From Sulfitobacter sp. M39 (GTDB taxonomy: Bacteria > Pseudomonadota > Alphaproteobacteria > Rhodobacterales > Rhodobacteraceae), in NCBI RefSeq assembly GCF_021735935.1, contig NZ_WMDZ01000001.1, forward strand, positions 1,674,001 to 1,738,000: a stretch of 64,000 nt of DNA, in the 5' to 3' direction. This document shows positions 51,441 to 60,350 of the stretch, piece by piece (the stretch's first letter is position 1; every line of letters begins with the position of its first letter). Below the pieces are notes generated by a model. The model saw nothing but the letters and a program-made list of their open reading frames with translations. It searched no databases and was not told where the DNA came from. Both the position numbers and the translations under genes were made by a program.

Positions 51441-54133
51441 TGGTGTCGCTGAACCAGTTGGTCGCGGTCTGTCTGCTTTATGTGGTCGGGCTCTTTGCCG
51501 TGGCCTTCGCGGCAGAGCGTGCGGCGGCGCGGGGGCGGGGCGACTGGCTGTTGCGCTCTCCGCTGGTCTATACGCTGTCGCTGTCAATCTATTGCACCGC
51601 CTGGACCTTTTACGGTGCCGTTGGCTATGCCGCGCGGTCGGGGTTGGAGTTTGTGACGATCTACCTTGGCCCGTCGCTGGTGATGATCGGCTGGTGGTGG
51701 GTGCTGCGGCGGTTGGTGCGCATCGGGCGGTCGCATCGGGTGACCTCTGTCGCGGATCTGATTTCTTCGCGCTACGGCAAATCGAACCTGCTGGCGATCT
51801 TGGTCACCATCATGGCGGTGATCGGGGTGACACCCTATATCGCGCTGCAACTTCAATCGGTTACCCTGTCCCTGTCGATCTTTGCCAGTGCCGAGCCGGG
51901 GGTGACACCGGGCAGCGATCCGCTGAATTCCGCACAGGCGGCCTTTTGGGTCGCGGTGGGGCTGGCGCTGTTCACCGTGCTGTTTGGCACCCGCAATCTC
52001 AACGTCAACGAACGCCACCACGGGGTGGTCATCGCCATCGCTGTCGAGGCGGTGGTCAAGCTGCTGGCCCTACTGGCCGTCGGCGTTTTCGTGGTCTGGG
52101 GGCTGGCGGGCGGCGTCGATCAGGCGCTGGCGCAAATTGACCGGTCGGCCCTTGGTCAATGGCAGGTCGAGGGCGGCCGTTGGGCCGCGCTGACGCTGCT
52201 GGCCGCTGCTGCTTTCATCTGCCTGCCCCGGATGTTTCAGGTACTGGTGGTCGAGAATGACGACGAACGTCACCTGCAAACCGCCAGCTGGGCCTTCCCG
52301 CTGTATCTTATGCTGATGAGCCTGTTTGTCGTGCCGATTGCCGTGGTCGGGCTGGACCTGCTGCCCGAAGGGTCGAACCCCGATCTGTTCGTGCTGAGCC
52401 TGCCGCTGAGCCAAGGGCAGAACAGCCTTGCGATGTTTGCCTTTCTGGGGGGCTTTTCCTCGGCCACGTCGATGGTGATCGTGGCGACGCTCGCGCTGTC
52501 GACGATGGTGAGCAACCACATCGTCATGCCGATCTGGCTGACCTACGGGCAGAACACGGTGCAGCAATCGGGCGATGTGCGTCATGTGGTGATCTTATCG
52601 CGGCGGCTGTCTATCCTGCTGATCATCTCGCTGGGGTATTTCTATTACCGGCTATCGGGCGGCGGCGGTGCGTTGGCGGCGATCGGGACGATCTCTTTCG
52701 GGGGGGTCGCGCAGTTCCTGCCGGTGTTGCTGGGCGGTATCTTCTGGCGCGGGGCAACGCGCACGGGGGCCGTTTGGGGGCTCAGCGTCGGCTTTGCGAT
52801 CTGGGTCTATACGATGCTCTTGCCCAGCTTCGGCGCAGGCGCGGCGTTGTCGGTTGACACCTTTCAGGACGGGCTGTTCGGCATGACCTGGCTGCGCCCC
52901 GAAGCCTTGTTTGGAATCAACGGCTTAGACCCCACTGTTCACGCAGTGATCTGGAGCCTTTCGCTGAATGCGCTGGTCTTTGTCGCCGTGTCCCTGTTCA
53001 GTTTTCCCGCCCCTGTTGAGCGGCTGCAAGGCGCGCAATTTGTCAATATCTTCGACCATTCCACCGCTGCCCGCGGGTGGAGCGCGTCTGTCGCGGCCAG
53101 CGAGGATCTGATGATCATGGCGCAGCGGATTTTGGGCCCCGCCGAGGCGCAGGGATTTTTCCGAGCGCAAGCCCAGTTGCAGGAAAAACCGGAAGGTCTG
53201 CCAGAGCCCACGCCGCGTTTTGTCCAGGCGCTGGAGCGTGAATTGGCGGCCTCGGTCGGGGCGGCGACGGCCCATGCGATGGTGTCGCAGCTGGTCGGCG
53301 GTGCCTCTGTCTCGGTGCAGGATCTGCTGGCGGTGGCGGACGAATCGGCGCAGATGCTGGAGTATTCAAGCCAGCTTGAAATCAAATCGCGCGAACTGAC
53401 CGATACCGCCGCGAAGCTGCGCCGCGCCAATGACAAGCTGACGCAACTGTCGCATCAGAAAGACAGTTTTCTGAGCCAGATCAGCCATGAACTGCGCACG
53501 CCCATGACCTCTATCCGGTCGTTCTCCGAGATTCTGCGCGACGCCCAAGGGCTCGGGCCCGAGGAAAAGACGCGCTATGCCTCGATCATCCACTCCGAAA
53601 CCATTCGGCTGACGCGGTTGCTGGACGATCTGCTGGACCTGTCTGTGCTGGAAAACGGCGAGGTGTCGTTGAACCGTCAGCGCGGGTCGCTGCGCGATGT
53701 GCTGGATCAGGCCGTGACCACAGCGCGTGCCGCCAACACCCGCGCGATCACCATCGACCGCGATCTGGCGGGCGAGGAGGTGATGCTGGAGACGGATCTG
53801 GACCGGCTCGTACAGGTTTTCATCAACCTTATCACAAATGCGCAGAAGTATTGCGTTGCCGACGACCCGCAGCTGTCGATCCGCGCTCATCAGCGGGGGC
53901 CACGCATCATCGTGGACCTGATCGACAATGGGGCAGGGATCGACGCGGCTTCGCAGGAACTGATTTTCGAAAAGTTTAGTCGTTTGCCCGGGCAGGGCGG
54001 CGAGGGGGCCGGTCTAGGACTGGCGATATGCCGCGAGATTATCAAACGTTTACAAGGCGATATCTCGTATCTCACCGAGGTATCGGGCACCGGTTTTCGG
54101 GTTGAACTGCCGTTGGCGCAGAACGGGGCCTAG
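51440..54133 (+). CDS. SSS-family solute symporter fused to a histidine kinase (CbrA/CrbS-like)
   Basis: About 897 residues. Residues 1-520 form roughly 13 membrane helices of the sodium/solute symporter family (SIYCTAWTFYGAVGYAARSG, ITSVADLISSRYGKS-like RVTSVADLISSRYGKS, FLGGFSSATSMVIVATLALSTMVSNH). A linker of about 100 residues follows, then a coiled stretch (LEIKSRELTDTAAKLRRANDKLTQ), HisKA with His in SQISHELRTPM, and HATPase (NLITNAQKY, DNGAGID, GAGLGLAICREI). No receiver is fused, in keeping with the separate CheY-like gene. CrbS and CbrA relatives control acetate or amino-acid use. Confidence 0.92.
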   Translation: MVSLNQLVAVCLLYVVGLFAVAFAAERAAARGRGDWLLRSPLVYTLSLSIYCTAWTFYGAVGYAARSGLEFVTIYLGPSLVMIGWWWVLRRLVRIGRSHRVTSVADLISSRYGKSNLLAILVTIMAVIGVTPYIALQLQSVTLSLSIFASAEPGVTPGSDPLNSAQAAFWVAVGLALFTVLFGTRNLNVNERHHGVVIAIAVEAVVKLLALLAVGVFVVWGLAGGVDQALAQIDRSALGQWQVEGGRWAALTLLAAAAFICLPRMFQVLVVENDDERHLQTASWAFPLYLMLMSLFVVPIAVVGLDLLPEGSNPDLFVLSLPLSQGQNSLAMFAFLGGFSSATSMVIVATLALSTMVSNHIVMPIWLTYGQNTVQQSGDVRHVVILSRRLSILLIISLGYFYYRLSGGGGALAAIGTISFGGVAQFLPVLLGGIFWRGATRTGAVWGLSVGFAIWVYTMLLPSFGAGAALSVDTFQDGLFGMTWLRPEALFGINGLDPTVHAVIWSLSLNALVFVAVSLFSFPAPVERLQGAQFVNIFDHSTAARGWSASVAASEDLMIMAQRILGPAEAQGFFRAQAQLQEKPEGLPEPTPRFVQALERELAASVGAATAHAMVSQLVGGASVSVQDLLAVADESAQMLEYSSQLEIKSRELTDTAAKLRRANDKLTQLSHQKDSFLSQISHELRTPMTSIRSFSEILRDAQGLGPEEKTRYASIIHSETIRLTRLLDDLLDLSVLENGEVSLNRQRGSLRDVLDQAVTTARAANTRAITIDRDLAGEEVMLETDLDRLVQVFINLITNAQKYCVADDPQLSIRAHQRGPRIIVDLIDNGAGIDAASQELIFEKFSRLPGQGGEGAGLGLAICREIIKRLQGDISYLTEVSGTGFRVELPLAQNGA

Positions 54134-54388
54134 GGCGATTTTTTCTGTTCTCTAAGGGGAATCGTAACTTTTCTGCGTCATTTCATAGGGGTGAAATGGC
54201 AGTGAAGGAGGCGTACGATGGGGTAACGAGTGTAAGTTTCGTAGATTGATGCCGGTGACATCAGTCGCGGGGTGACAGCGCCGTTTTGGCGCTATCCGTT
54301 GGTATGGCTTCTGCAACGGCGCGGTTGGCCTCAGATGGTCTGACCGTGGCGCGTTGACCTTGGCGGATTGACCCGTGACGCGTTGCGG
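54134..54388. other. Non-coding region after the SSS kinase
   Basis: A 255-bp gap. It holds a small hairpin AGCGCC-GTTTT-GGCGCT at 54277-54293 and short TTGACC/GACGCG repeats around 54340-54390. No coding region was recognised. Confidence 0.35.
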
Positions 54389-54811
54389 TTACGCGTAGGG
54401 GGCGCTTAGCACGCCGCGCATGTGGCTTAGGTCGTAGCCACCGGCCCGTGCGGCCTCAATCAGCGCGTCAGCCGGTTGTTCGCCTGCCTGACCCAAGGCC
54501 CAAGCGATGGTGGACCGTGTGCCCGAGGCGCAATAGGCCAGAACAACCTCGTCCTGCGCCACCCCGATCTCGCGGTTACGGGCAATGACATCAGGGGTCA
54601 TGGTTTGGTGCGTCAACTCTTGCACCGCAAAGCGCAAGCCAGCCGCCTCTGCCGCGGTCTGGATGGCGGCATGTTGATGGCTGGGCGGCACCTCCGCGTC
54701 GGGACGGTTGCACAGGATCAAGGTAATGCCAGCCTCTTTGATCGCCTCCATATCGGAGGGGTCGATCTGAGGGGCAGCAAAGAAGCGGGGGGTGATTTGA
54801 CGAATATCCAT
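54389..54811 (-). CDS. TIGR01244 family sulfur transferase/phosphatase-like protein
   Basis: A 140-residue DUF442 protein (TIGR01244): ITPRFFAAPQIDPSDMEAIKEAGITLILCNRPDAE at the N-terminus, and a Cys-phosphatase-like loop AYCASGTRSTIAW. This is the phosphatase-like domain found alone or fused to sulfide-oxidising enzymes (Blh type). It follows the two YeeE half-genes on the same strand, consistent with thiosulfate or sulfide metabolism. ATG 54811 gives the family start MDIRQITP; longer readings are rejected. Confidence 0.85.
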   Translation of the reverse strand: MDIRQITPRFFAAPQIDPSDMEAIKEAGITLILCNRPDAEVPPSHQHAAIQTAAEAAGLRFAVQELTHQTMTPDVIARNREIGVAQDEVVLAYCASGTRSTIAWALGQAGEQPADALIEAARAGGYDLSHMRGVLSAPYA

Positions 54812-54819
54812 AGTTTGAC

Positions 54820-55251
54820 TTATCCAGCCGCCCGCGTTGTGTCTAGTATCCGCCGCGCTTTGGGGGCGATGATCATACCCGCCAGCATGGTGATCAGAAA
54901 AATCAGGCCCCCCAAGCCGCCAAACCCAAGCGACGCCAGCGCCGGCCCCGGGCACAGCCCGACCAGCCCCCAGCCCGCGCCAAAGAGCACGGCCCCCACG
55001 ATCAGCTTGCGGTCCAGCCGCGGGTCGGGGCGTTCGGGGAAATCACCGCCCACCACGGGCCGCCGCCCACGGGTCAGCGCCCAAGCGACTGCCATCGGCA
55101 AAATGGCCCCGCCCATGACAAAGGCGAGCGTCGGATCCCAATCTCCAAAGAAATCCAGAAACCCCTGGACCTTTTGGGTGTCGGTCATGCCAGACAGATA
55201 CAGCCCGGTGCCAAACAAGGCCCCGGCGAGCGCGGCAAGCATATTGCGCAT
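54820..55251 (-). CDS. YeeE/YedE family protein, second half (DUF6691)
   Basis: A 143-residue membrane protein with four or five helices: LAALAGALFGTGLYLSGMTDTQKVQGFLDFFGDWDPTL and the conserved LCPGPALASLGFGG, a Cys-containing motif of sulfur-compound transporters. It forms a pair with the next upstream gene; in other bacteria both halves are one protein. One base separates the two genes, and TIGR01244 follows. Confidence 0.88.
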   Translation of the reverse strand: MRNMLAALAGALFGTGLYLSGMTDTQKVQGFLDFFGDWDPTLAFVMGGAILPMAVAWALTRGRRPVVGGDFPERPDPRLDRKLIVGAVLFGAGWGLVGLCPGPALASLGFGGLGGLIFLITMLAGMIIAPKARRILDTTRAAG

Positions 55252-55252
55252 C

Positions 55253-55684
55253 TCAGACCCCTCCGACCAGGGCGCGCAGGGCGACAACCATCAACGCGCC
55301 TGCCGCGATATAAACGAGCGTGGCGACGATACCGCGCGGGCTCAGCCGCGAAATGCCGCAGACCCCGTGACCCGAGGTGCAGCCATTGCCGATGCGCGTG
55401 CCCAGCCCGACCAGCAGACCGGCCGCGCCGACCAGCCACAGGTTCTCTGTCAGGTTGGTGGTCGCAGGGACGGGGGCGAAGGATGCTATCACCGCAGGGA
55501 GGAGGATCAGTGCCGCCAGAAAGCTGCCGCGTTCGGCCCAAGCGCCGCGCGCCGATCCGTCCACCAGCCCGCCGATAATGCCGCTGGCCCCCATGATGCG
55601 GCCGTTGCCCAACAGGTAGACCGCAGCGCCGCTGCCAATCATCAGGCCGCCAATCAGGCCCCAAATCCAATCTGTTTCAATCAT
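55253..55684 (-). CDS. YeeE/YedE family protein, first half
   Basis: A 143-residue membrane protein with GLIGGLMIGSGAAVYLLGNGRIMGASGIIGG and the signature RIGNGCTSGHGVCGISRLSPRG, the cysteines of which relay thiosulfate-type sulfur in YeeE. It is the first gene of the three-gene sulfur operon. The upstream 160 bp has AT-rich stretches near 55730-55760 but no sure operator. Confidence 0.9.
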   Translation of the reverse strand: MIETDWIWGLIGGLMIGSGAAVYLLGNGRIMGASGIIGGLVDGSARGAWAERGSFLAALILLPAVIASFAPVPATTNLTENLWLVGAAGLLVGLGTRIGNGCTSGHGVCGISRLSPRGIVATLVYIAAGALMVVALRALVGGV

Positions 55685-55847
55685 ATGCTATATCGCCCTT
55701 TAGTACCGCCGTAAGCGGCGGGTGTCGGGAAAACATATAATGAATGCTGAATGTGTGGCAAGCCGCAAGCGCGACGGGTGACGCTGTGTCGGTCTCTGTG
55801 TGCCTGTTATATATAAAGACAGGGGCAGAAAGTGGCCGCCACCTGCC

Positions 55848-56087
55848 TTAGCCGAGGATGATACCGACCACGACCATCATCAGCCCGATCACCGACAACA
55901 GCAATGCGCCGAGGTTCATGGGCAGCACTTTTTGCAGGACGACCCGCATCTCTTCTTCGGGCAGGGCGGCGCGTTTGGCACGGGCCACGCGCGCGATACA
56001 CCAGACAAGCCCCACCAACCCTACAAAGGAGATCGCCGCGCCCGCCCAGATCAGGACGTCAAAGATTGAAAGAGATGCATTTTCCAT
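55848..56087 (-). CDS. Small two-helix membrane protein
   Basis: A 79-residue protein from ATG 56087 with two membrane segments (VLIWAGAAISFVGLVGLVWCIA and LGALLLSVIGLMMVVVGIILG) around a charged middle (RVARAKRAALPEEEMRVVLQKV). Typical of small conserved inner-membrane proteins of Rhodobacteraceae; no function known. It is divergent from the GapR gene with about 100 bp between. Confidence 0.7.
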   Translation of the reverse strand: MENASLSIFDVLIWAGAAISFVGLVGLVWCIARVARAKRAALPEEEMRVVLQKVLPMNLGALLLSVIGLMMVVVGIILG

Positions 56088-56194
56088 AGGCCGCGAGCTA
56101 TCCGAATTCCGCCCAATGGGCAAGAGTGGCTTGCGGCAGCGCAGGCACGCGGGTAGTCAATGCGCTGACCCATTCAAGACATAGGACGCCCCAG

Positions 56195-56482
56195 ATGAGC
56201 GACAGTGCCACCAATCCCGAATCCCAAGACGCCATCGGTGATGCCACATATCGCGTGACCGCGAATGAGCTGCGCCAGTTCGTAGAGCGGATCGAACGGC
56301 TGGATGCCGAGAAGAAAGACCTCGCCGAACAGCAAAAAGAGGTCATGGCCGAAGCGAAATCCCGCGGTTACGACACCAAGGTGCTGCGCAAGATAATAGC
56401 TCTGCGCAAACGTGAAGCCGATGATATCGCCGAAGAAGAAGCCGTGCTTGAGATGTATAAAGAAGCGCTTGGCATGTCCTAA
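56195..56482 (+). CDS. gapR: GapR-type DNA-binding protein (DUF2312)
   Basis: A 95-residue protein matching the DUF2312/UPF0335 family: TANELRQFVERIERLDAEKKDLAEQQKEVMAEAKSRGYDTKVLRKIIALRKR and a final EEAVLEMYKEALG. In Caulobacter GapR is an essential nucleoid protein that binds overtwisted AT-rich DNA ahead of replication and transcription. The long helical region is the DNA-clamping coiled coil. ATG 56195 gives the usual short N-terminus. Confidence 0.92.
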   Translation: MSDSATNPESQDAIGDATYRVTANELRQFVERIERLDAEKKDLAEQQKEVMAEAKSRGYDTKVLRKIIALRKREADDIAEEEAVLEMYKEALGMS

Positions 56483-56695
56483 GCCGGATGCGGTGCCTCG
56501 GGGGCCGAGTATGCGCCCACTGGACGCCGCGCGAGACGTTTAATGCCATCGGTACGCGGGGGCAGGGGGCAATTCGCCCCGTCCCACGGGACCCCGCCGC
56601 CAAATCCGCTTGCGCCCAAGCGCAGGCCCCAATAGAAGAGCGGAAATTTTTCCGCCCGCGCCCCGCAATGCGCGGCCTTACCCTATGGAGCAAAC

Positions 56696-58027
56696 ATGCA
56701 GGTCAACGAGACGCTGAACGAAGGTCTGAAACGCGGCTATGCCATCACTGTGACAGCAGCTGAACTGGAGGCCAAGGTCAACGAAAAGCTGGCCGAAGCG
56801 CAGCCCGAAGTCGAGATGAAGGGTTTCCGCAAAGGTAAAGTCCCAATGGCGCTGCTGAAAAAGCAGTTCGGCCAAAAGGTTATGGGCGAAGCAATGCAGG
56901 AAAGCATTGATGGCGCCATGCAAGAGCATTTTGAAAAGTCCGGCGATCGCCCTGCGATGCAGCCCGACGTCAAAATGGCGAATGAAGACTGGAAAGAAGG
57001 CGACGACGTCGAGGTCACCATGACCTACGAAGCACTGCCCGACATTCCCGAGGTCGACCTGTCGTCCATCACGCTGGAAAAAATGGTTGTCAAAGCCGAT
57101 GACGCCGCCGTTGAAGAGGCGCTGGCAAACCTGGCAGAGACCGCACAGGACTTTGAAGCACGCGAAGAGGGTGCCAAGGCCGAAGACGGCGACCAGATCA
57201 CATTTGATTTCCTCGGCAAAGTGGACGGCGAAGCCTTTGAAGGCGGCGCGGCGGAAGATTACCCGCTGGTCCTGGGCTCCAACTCCTTCATCCCCGGCTT
57301 CGAAGAGCAGCTGGTCGGTGTTGTGGCTGGCGACGAGAAAGACGTAACGGTTTCCTTCCCGGAAGATTACCAAGCGCCTCACCTTGCCGGCAAAGAAGCC
57401 GTGTTCGAGTGCAAGATTAAAGAAGTGAAAAAGCCTGTTGCCGCGAAAGTGGACGACGAGCTGGCCAAGAAATTCGGTGCCGAGGATCTGGCCGCGCTGA
57501 AATCCCAGATCGCAGAGCGTCTGGAAGCGGAATATGCCGGTGCGTCGCGCGCTGTCATGAAACGCGGCCTGCTGGACGAGCTGGACAAGCTGGTCAGCTT
57601 TGACCTGCCGCCGTCGCTGGTCGAAGCCGAAGCAGGCCAGATTGCGCACCAGCTGTGGCACGAAGAAAACCCTGACGTTCAGGGCCATGACCACCCGGAA
57701 ATCGAGACCACGGACGAGCACAAGACCCTGGCCGAGCGCCGCGTACGTCTTGGCCTGCTGCTGGCCGAACTGGGTCAGAAAGCCGAAGTTCAGGTAACCG
57801 ATGCGGAAATGACGCAGGCGATCATGAACCAGGCGCGTCAGTACCCTGGTCAAGAGCGTCAGTTCTTTGAATTCGTTCAGCAAAACCAGCAGATGCAACA
57901 GCAGATGCGCGCACCATTGTTCGAAGACAAAGTCGTCGATCATGTGTTCGAACAAGCGACATTGAACGAAAAAGAAGTGTCGAAAGAAGACCTGCAAAAA
58001 GCCGTAGAAGAGCTGGAAGACGAATAA
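56696..58027 (+). CDS. tig: Trigger factor (ribosome-associated chaperone/PPIase)
   Basis: A 443-residue trigger factor. The N-terminal ribosome-binding domain contains [17 protein letters not shown] (GFRxGxxP signature), the middle is an FKBP-type PPIase ([43 protein letters not shown]), and the long helical C-domain holds clients. Here it is separate from clpPX, unlike in gammaproteobacteria. Own terminator follows. Confidence 0.95.
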   Translation: MQVNETLNEGLKRGYAITVTAAELEAKVNEKLAEAQPEVEMKGFRKGKVPMALLKKQFGQKVMGEAMQESIDGAMQEHFEKSGDRPAMQPDVKMANEDWKEGDDVEVTMTYEALPDIPEVDLSSITLEKMVVKADDAAVEEALANLAETAQDFEAREEGAKAEDGDQITFDFLGKVDGEAFEGGAAEDYPLVLGSNSFIPGFEEQLVGVVAGDEKDVTVSFPEDYQAPHLAGKEAVFECKIKEVKKPVAAKVDDELAKKFGAEDLAALKSQIAERLEAEYAGASRAVMKRGLLDELDKLVSFDLPPSLVEAEAGQIAHQLWHEENPDVQGHDHPEIETTDEHKTLAERRVRLGLLLAELGQKAEVQVTDAEMTQAIMNQARQYPGQERQFFEFVQQNQQMQQQMRAPLFEDKVVDHVFEQATLNEKEVSKEDLQKAVEELEDE

Positions 58028-58058
58028 GTCTTCCCGCCTTCAACGGTGACATCTACGG

Positions 58059-58088
58059 AAAAGGCCGCCCGATTGGGCGGCCTTTTTT
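58059..58088 (+). terminator. Rho-independent terminator of tig
   Basis: GGCCGCCC / GGGCGGCC, 8-bp GC stem extended by A/T pairs, GATT loop, followed by TTTTTT. Thirty-odd bases after the stop. Confidence 0.9.
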
Positions 58089-58138
58089 GATTTATGCGGC
58101 ATAGTGTTTAAACGGTAGCGCGGCGCGCCTCAGGGGGC

Positions 58139-58621
58139 TCAGCCTTTGCGCAGGCCGGTTTCGACCAGCATACCGCGCCGTTTGGCCTCGTAGTAATAGC
58201 CGCGGGCGTACCATTTGATTGCTGTGGCGTGATCGCCATCAGACAGCAGCCAAGCGCCGCGCAGGTATTTGACGCCGTATCTCAAATTCACATCAGGATC
58301 GAGAAGATCGCCGGCATCGCCGCGAAACCCCATACCGCGTGCGGTGGCGGGCAGGATTTGCAGCAGGCCGAAGTAGGGCCCGTTGCGGGCCTCTGGACGG
58401 TGGGTGCTTTCACGGATGGCAAGACGGTGGACCAACGGGCGGGGGACTTCGTAGTGGTCGGCCCATTTGTTGATCAGCCCGCGCAGCTCGGGCGTCTCGT
58501 TGGGATAGAGCGGCAGCTTGCGGGGCGCGGGGGCGGGCTCTGGTGCGGTACTGGCGCAGGCAGAGAGGGCAGGTGTGCAAAGCAACATCTGGCAAAGGGA
58601 ACGACGTGTGAGGGCGATCAT
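58139..58621 (-). CDS. Lipoprotein lytic transglycosylase
   Basis: A 160-residue protein: a lipobox LSAC in the sequence CTPALSACAS, then the SLT-type lysozyme fold with the catalytic Glu in LAIRESTHRPEARN, GPYFGLLQILPATARGMGF and NLRYGVKYLRGAW. It cuts peptidoglycan glycan strands to 1,6-anhydro products. The ATG at 58621 gives a signal MIALTRRSLCQMLL; an ATG at 58636 is also possible. The end KWYARGYYYEAKRRGML matches the Tyr-rich close of the family. Confidence 0.88.
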   Translation of the reverse strand: MIALTRRSLCQMLLCTPALSACASTAPEPAPAPRKLPLYPNETPELRGLINKWADHYEVPRPLVHRLAIRESTHRPEARNGPYFGLLQILPATARGMGFRGDAGDLLDPDVNLRYGVKYLRGAWLLSDGDHATAIKWYARGYYYEAKRRGMLVETGLRKG

Positions 58622-58747
58622 GCGGGTGACTCGCATCGTTGACGGGAGCCAAATGCTTACAACGCCGGGAAAACGGCGCAACAAGAGCGGTGCCGGATGG
58701 GCAGAGGGTCGCTTAGCACAGGGCGGCATATTGCCGATCGCACAATG

Positions 58748-58783
58748 AAAAACGCCGCCGCTGAGAGGTCAGCGGCGGCGTTT
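58748..58783 (-). terminator. Terminator of the rpsF-rpsR-rplI operon
   Basis: AAACGCCGCCGCTGA / TCAGCGGCGGCGTTT, 15-bp perfect stem with a GAGG loop; the run of A on the plus strand gives the U-run for minus-strand transcripts. About 25 bases past the rplI C-terminus. Confidence 0.88.
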
Positions 58784-58806
58784 CATTTGGAATCAGATCG
58801 GAAGGC

Positions 58807-59428
58807 TTAGGCTTGCGCTTCGTCTTCGTCTGTTTTCTCGACAGTTTCTGCCAGATCATCGTCGTCGGATGCGGCGGAGCCGATATCGTCGAACAGTTCA
58901 GAGATCTCGAATTCGGCTGCAGCTTCTTCTTCTGCGGCCAGTTCCTGGATCGACTTGCCTGCGGCCTGAAGCTCGGCCTCTTCAGGGGAACGTGCAACGT
59001 TCAGCTGAATTGTGGCTTCGACTTCCGGGGTGCAGGATGACGGTGACGTCATGCAGGCCCAGGTCTTTGATCGGGCTGCCCAGAACGACCTGTTTGCGGT
59101 CGATGGTGAAGCCTTCGGCTGTGGCAACGTCTGCCGCGTCACGGGTCGTAACCGAACCGTAAAGCGCACCCGAATCGGACGCGGAGCGGATGACGATGAA
59201 CTGCTGACCGTTAAGTTTGTCAGACAGCGCTTCGGCTTCTTTTTTGGTTTCAAGGTTGTCAGCTTCAAGCTGTGCCTTGCGGCCCTCGAATGCTTCGATG
59301 TTGGCTTTGGAAGCCGACAGCGCTTTGCCTTGTGGCAGCAGGAAGTTGCGTGCGTAGCCGGGCTTTACGTCCACGACTTCGCCCATTTGGCCCAGTTTGG
59401 CCACACGTTCCAGAAGGATAACTTGCAT
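58807..59428 (-). pseudogene. rplI: 50S ribosomal protein L9 gene with a +1 frameshift
   Basis: From ATG 59428 the frame reads a normal L9 start ([32 protein letters not shown]) as far as VTVILHP, then turns to [10 protein letters not shown] and stops at 58982. The canonical L9 ending ([25 protein letters not shown], then an acidic Rhodobacteraceae tail ending TDEDEAQA) continues in another frame to 58807. The break coincides with GGGG at 59027-59030 on the plus strand; with one G fewer the gene encodes a normal 206-residue L9. Either a sequencing homopolymer error or a real mutation that truncates the rRNA-binding C-domain. Confidence 0.9.
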
Positions 59429-59439
59429 GTGCTTTCTCC

Positions 59440-59667
59440 TTACTTAACGGCGTAGGGCAGCAGGGCGAGGAAGCGGGCGCGTTTGATGGCACGGGCCAAT
59501 TCACGCTGCTTTTTCGCGGAGACTGCGGTGATGCGGGAAGGAACGATTTTGCCGCGCTCAGAGATGTAGCGCTGCAGAAGACGTGTGTCTTTGTAATCGA
59601 TTGCCGGTGCGTTGTCGCCCGAGAAGGGGCAGACCTTACGACGGCGGAAAAATGGTTTAGCGGCCAT
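59440..59667 (-). CDS. rpsR: 30S ribosomal protein S18
   Basis: A 75-residue S18: [10 protein letters not shown] at the N-terminus, [50 protein letters not shown]. Binds 16S rRNA next to S6. Eleven bases before rplI and 29 after rpsF, the standard order. Confidence 0.96.
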   Translation of the reverse strand: MAAKPFFRRRKVCPFSGDNAPAIDYKDTRLLQRYISERGKIVPSRITAVSAKKQRELARAIKRARFLALLPYAVK

Positions 59668-59696
59668 GGTTTATGTCCTTTATTGCAAGCTGATGA

Positions 59697-60059
59697 TCAA
59701 CGACGTTCGCGGCGTTCGCCACGCTCGGGGCGTTCGTCACGTTTCTGCATCTGAACCGATGGCAGCTCTTTGTGCTCATCAACTTTGATGGTCAGAACGC
59801 GCATCACGTCATCATGCAAACGCATCAGGCGTTCCATTTCCTGTACGGCGGTCGCTGGTGCGTCCGAACGCAGGAAGGCATAGTGGCCCTTGCGGTTTTT
59901 GTTGATCTTGTAGGCCATCGTTTTGACGCCCCAGTATTCGCTGTCGACGAGCTTGCCGTCGTTGTCAGCCAAAACTGTGCCAAAGTGTTCGATAAGGCCT
60001 TCTGCTTGCGTGTTGGACAAGTCCTGACGCGCAATCATAACATGCTCATAAAGCGGCAT
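59697..60059 (-). CDS. rpsF: 30S ribosomal protein S6
   Basis: A 120-residue S6: MPLYEHVMIARQDLSNTQAEGL, YWGVKTMAYKINKNRKGHYAFLRSDAP and a basic Arg/Glu-rich tail typical of alphaproteobacteria. ATG 60059 follows AGGAG; a GTG six bases earlier overlaps that site and is less likely. First gene of the rpsF-rpsR-rplI operon. The 291 bp upstream hold no gene that I could support. Confidence 0.95.
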   Translation of the reverse strand: MPLYEHVMIARQDLSNTQAEGLIEHFGTVLADNDGKLVDSEYWGVKTMAYKINKNRKGHYAFLRSDAPATAVQEMERLMRLHDDVMRVLTIKVDEHKELPSVQMQKRDERPERGERRERR

Positions 60060-60350
60060 GTGCACTCCTATTTATATCAAGGCGCATTTCATAGGCAGGG
60101 CATTTGCGTTTTGCGGCCCCACCACGAGAGTCTGCGCGGTTCAAAAGATGATGCAAAACGAAGGGCCGATATACACGGTTTTGCAGGCAGGGCAAGGGTG
60201 CGATGGCGCTATGGCACGGGCGTCTATCGATTTGGGGCGGGTGATCCTTTGAAAAGTACCACTTCGATCACGGTCGCGCCTCTTTTTCGTCATGAACCCA
60301 TACGAGAACTGAAGGCGAGATCTCACGGTTAAGCAAGGTTTATCAGAGCA

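Noticed and set aside
54134..54388. Hidden small gene or RNA after the SSS kinase
   Set aside because: Only weak short hairpins and short repeats; no open frame with a ribosome site.
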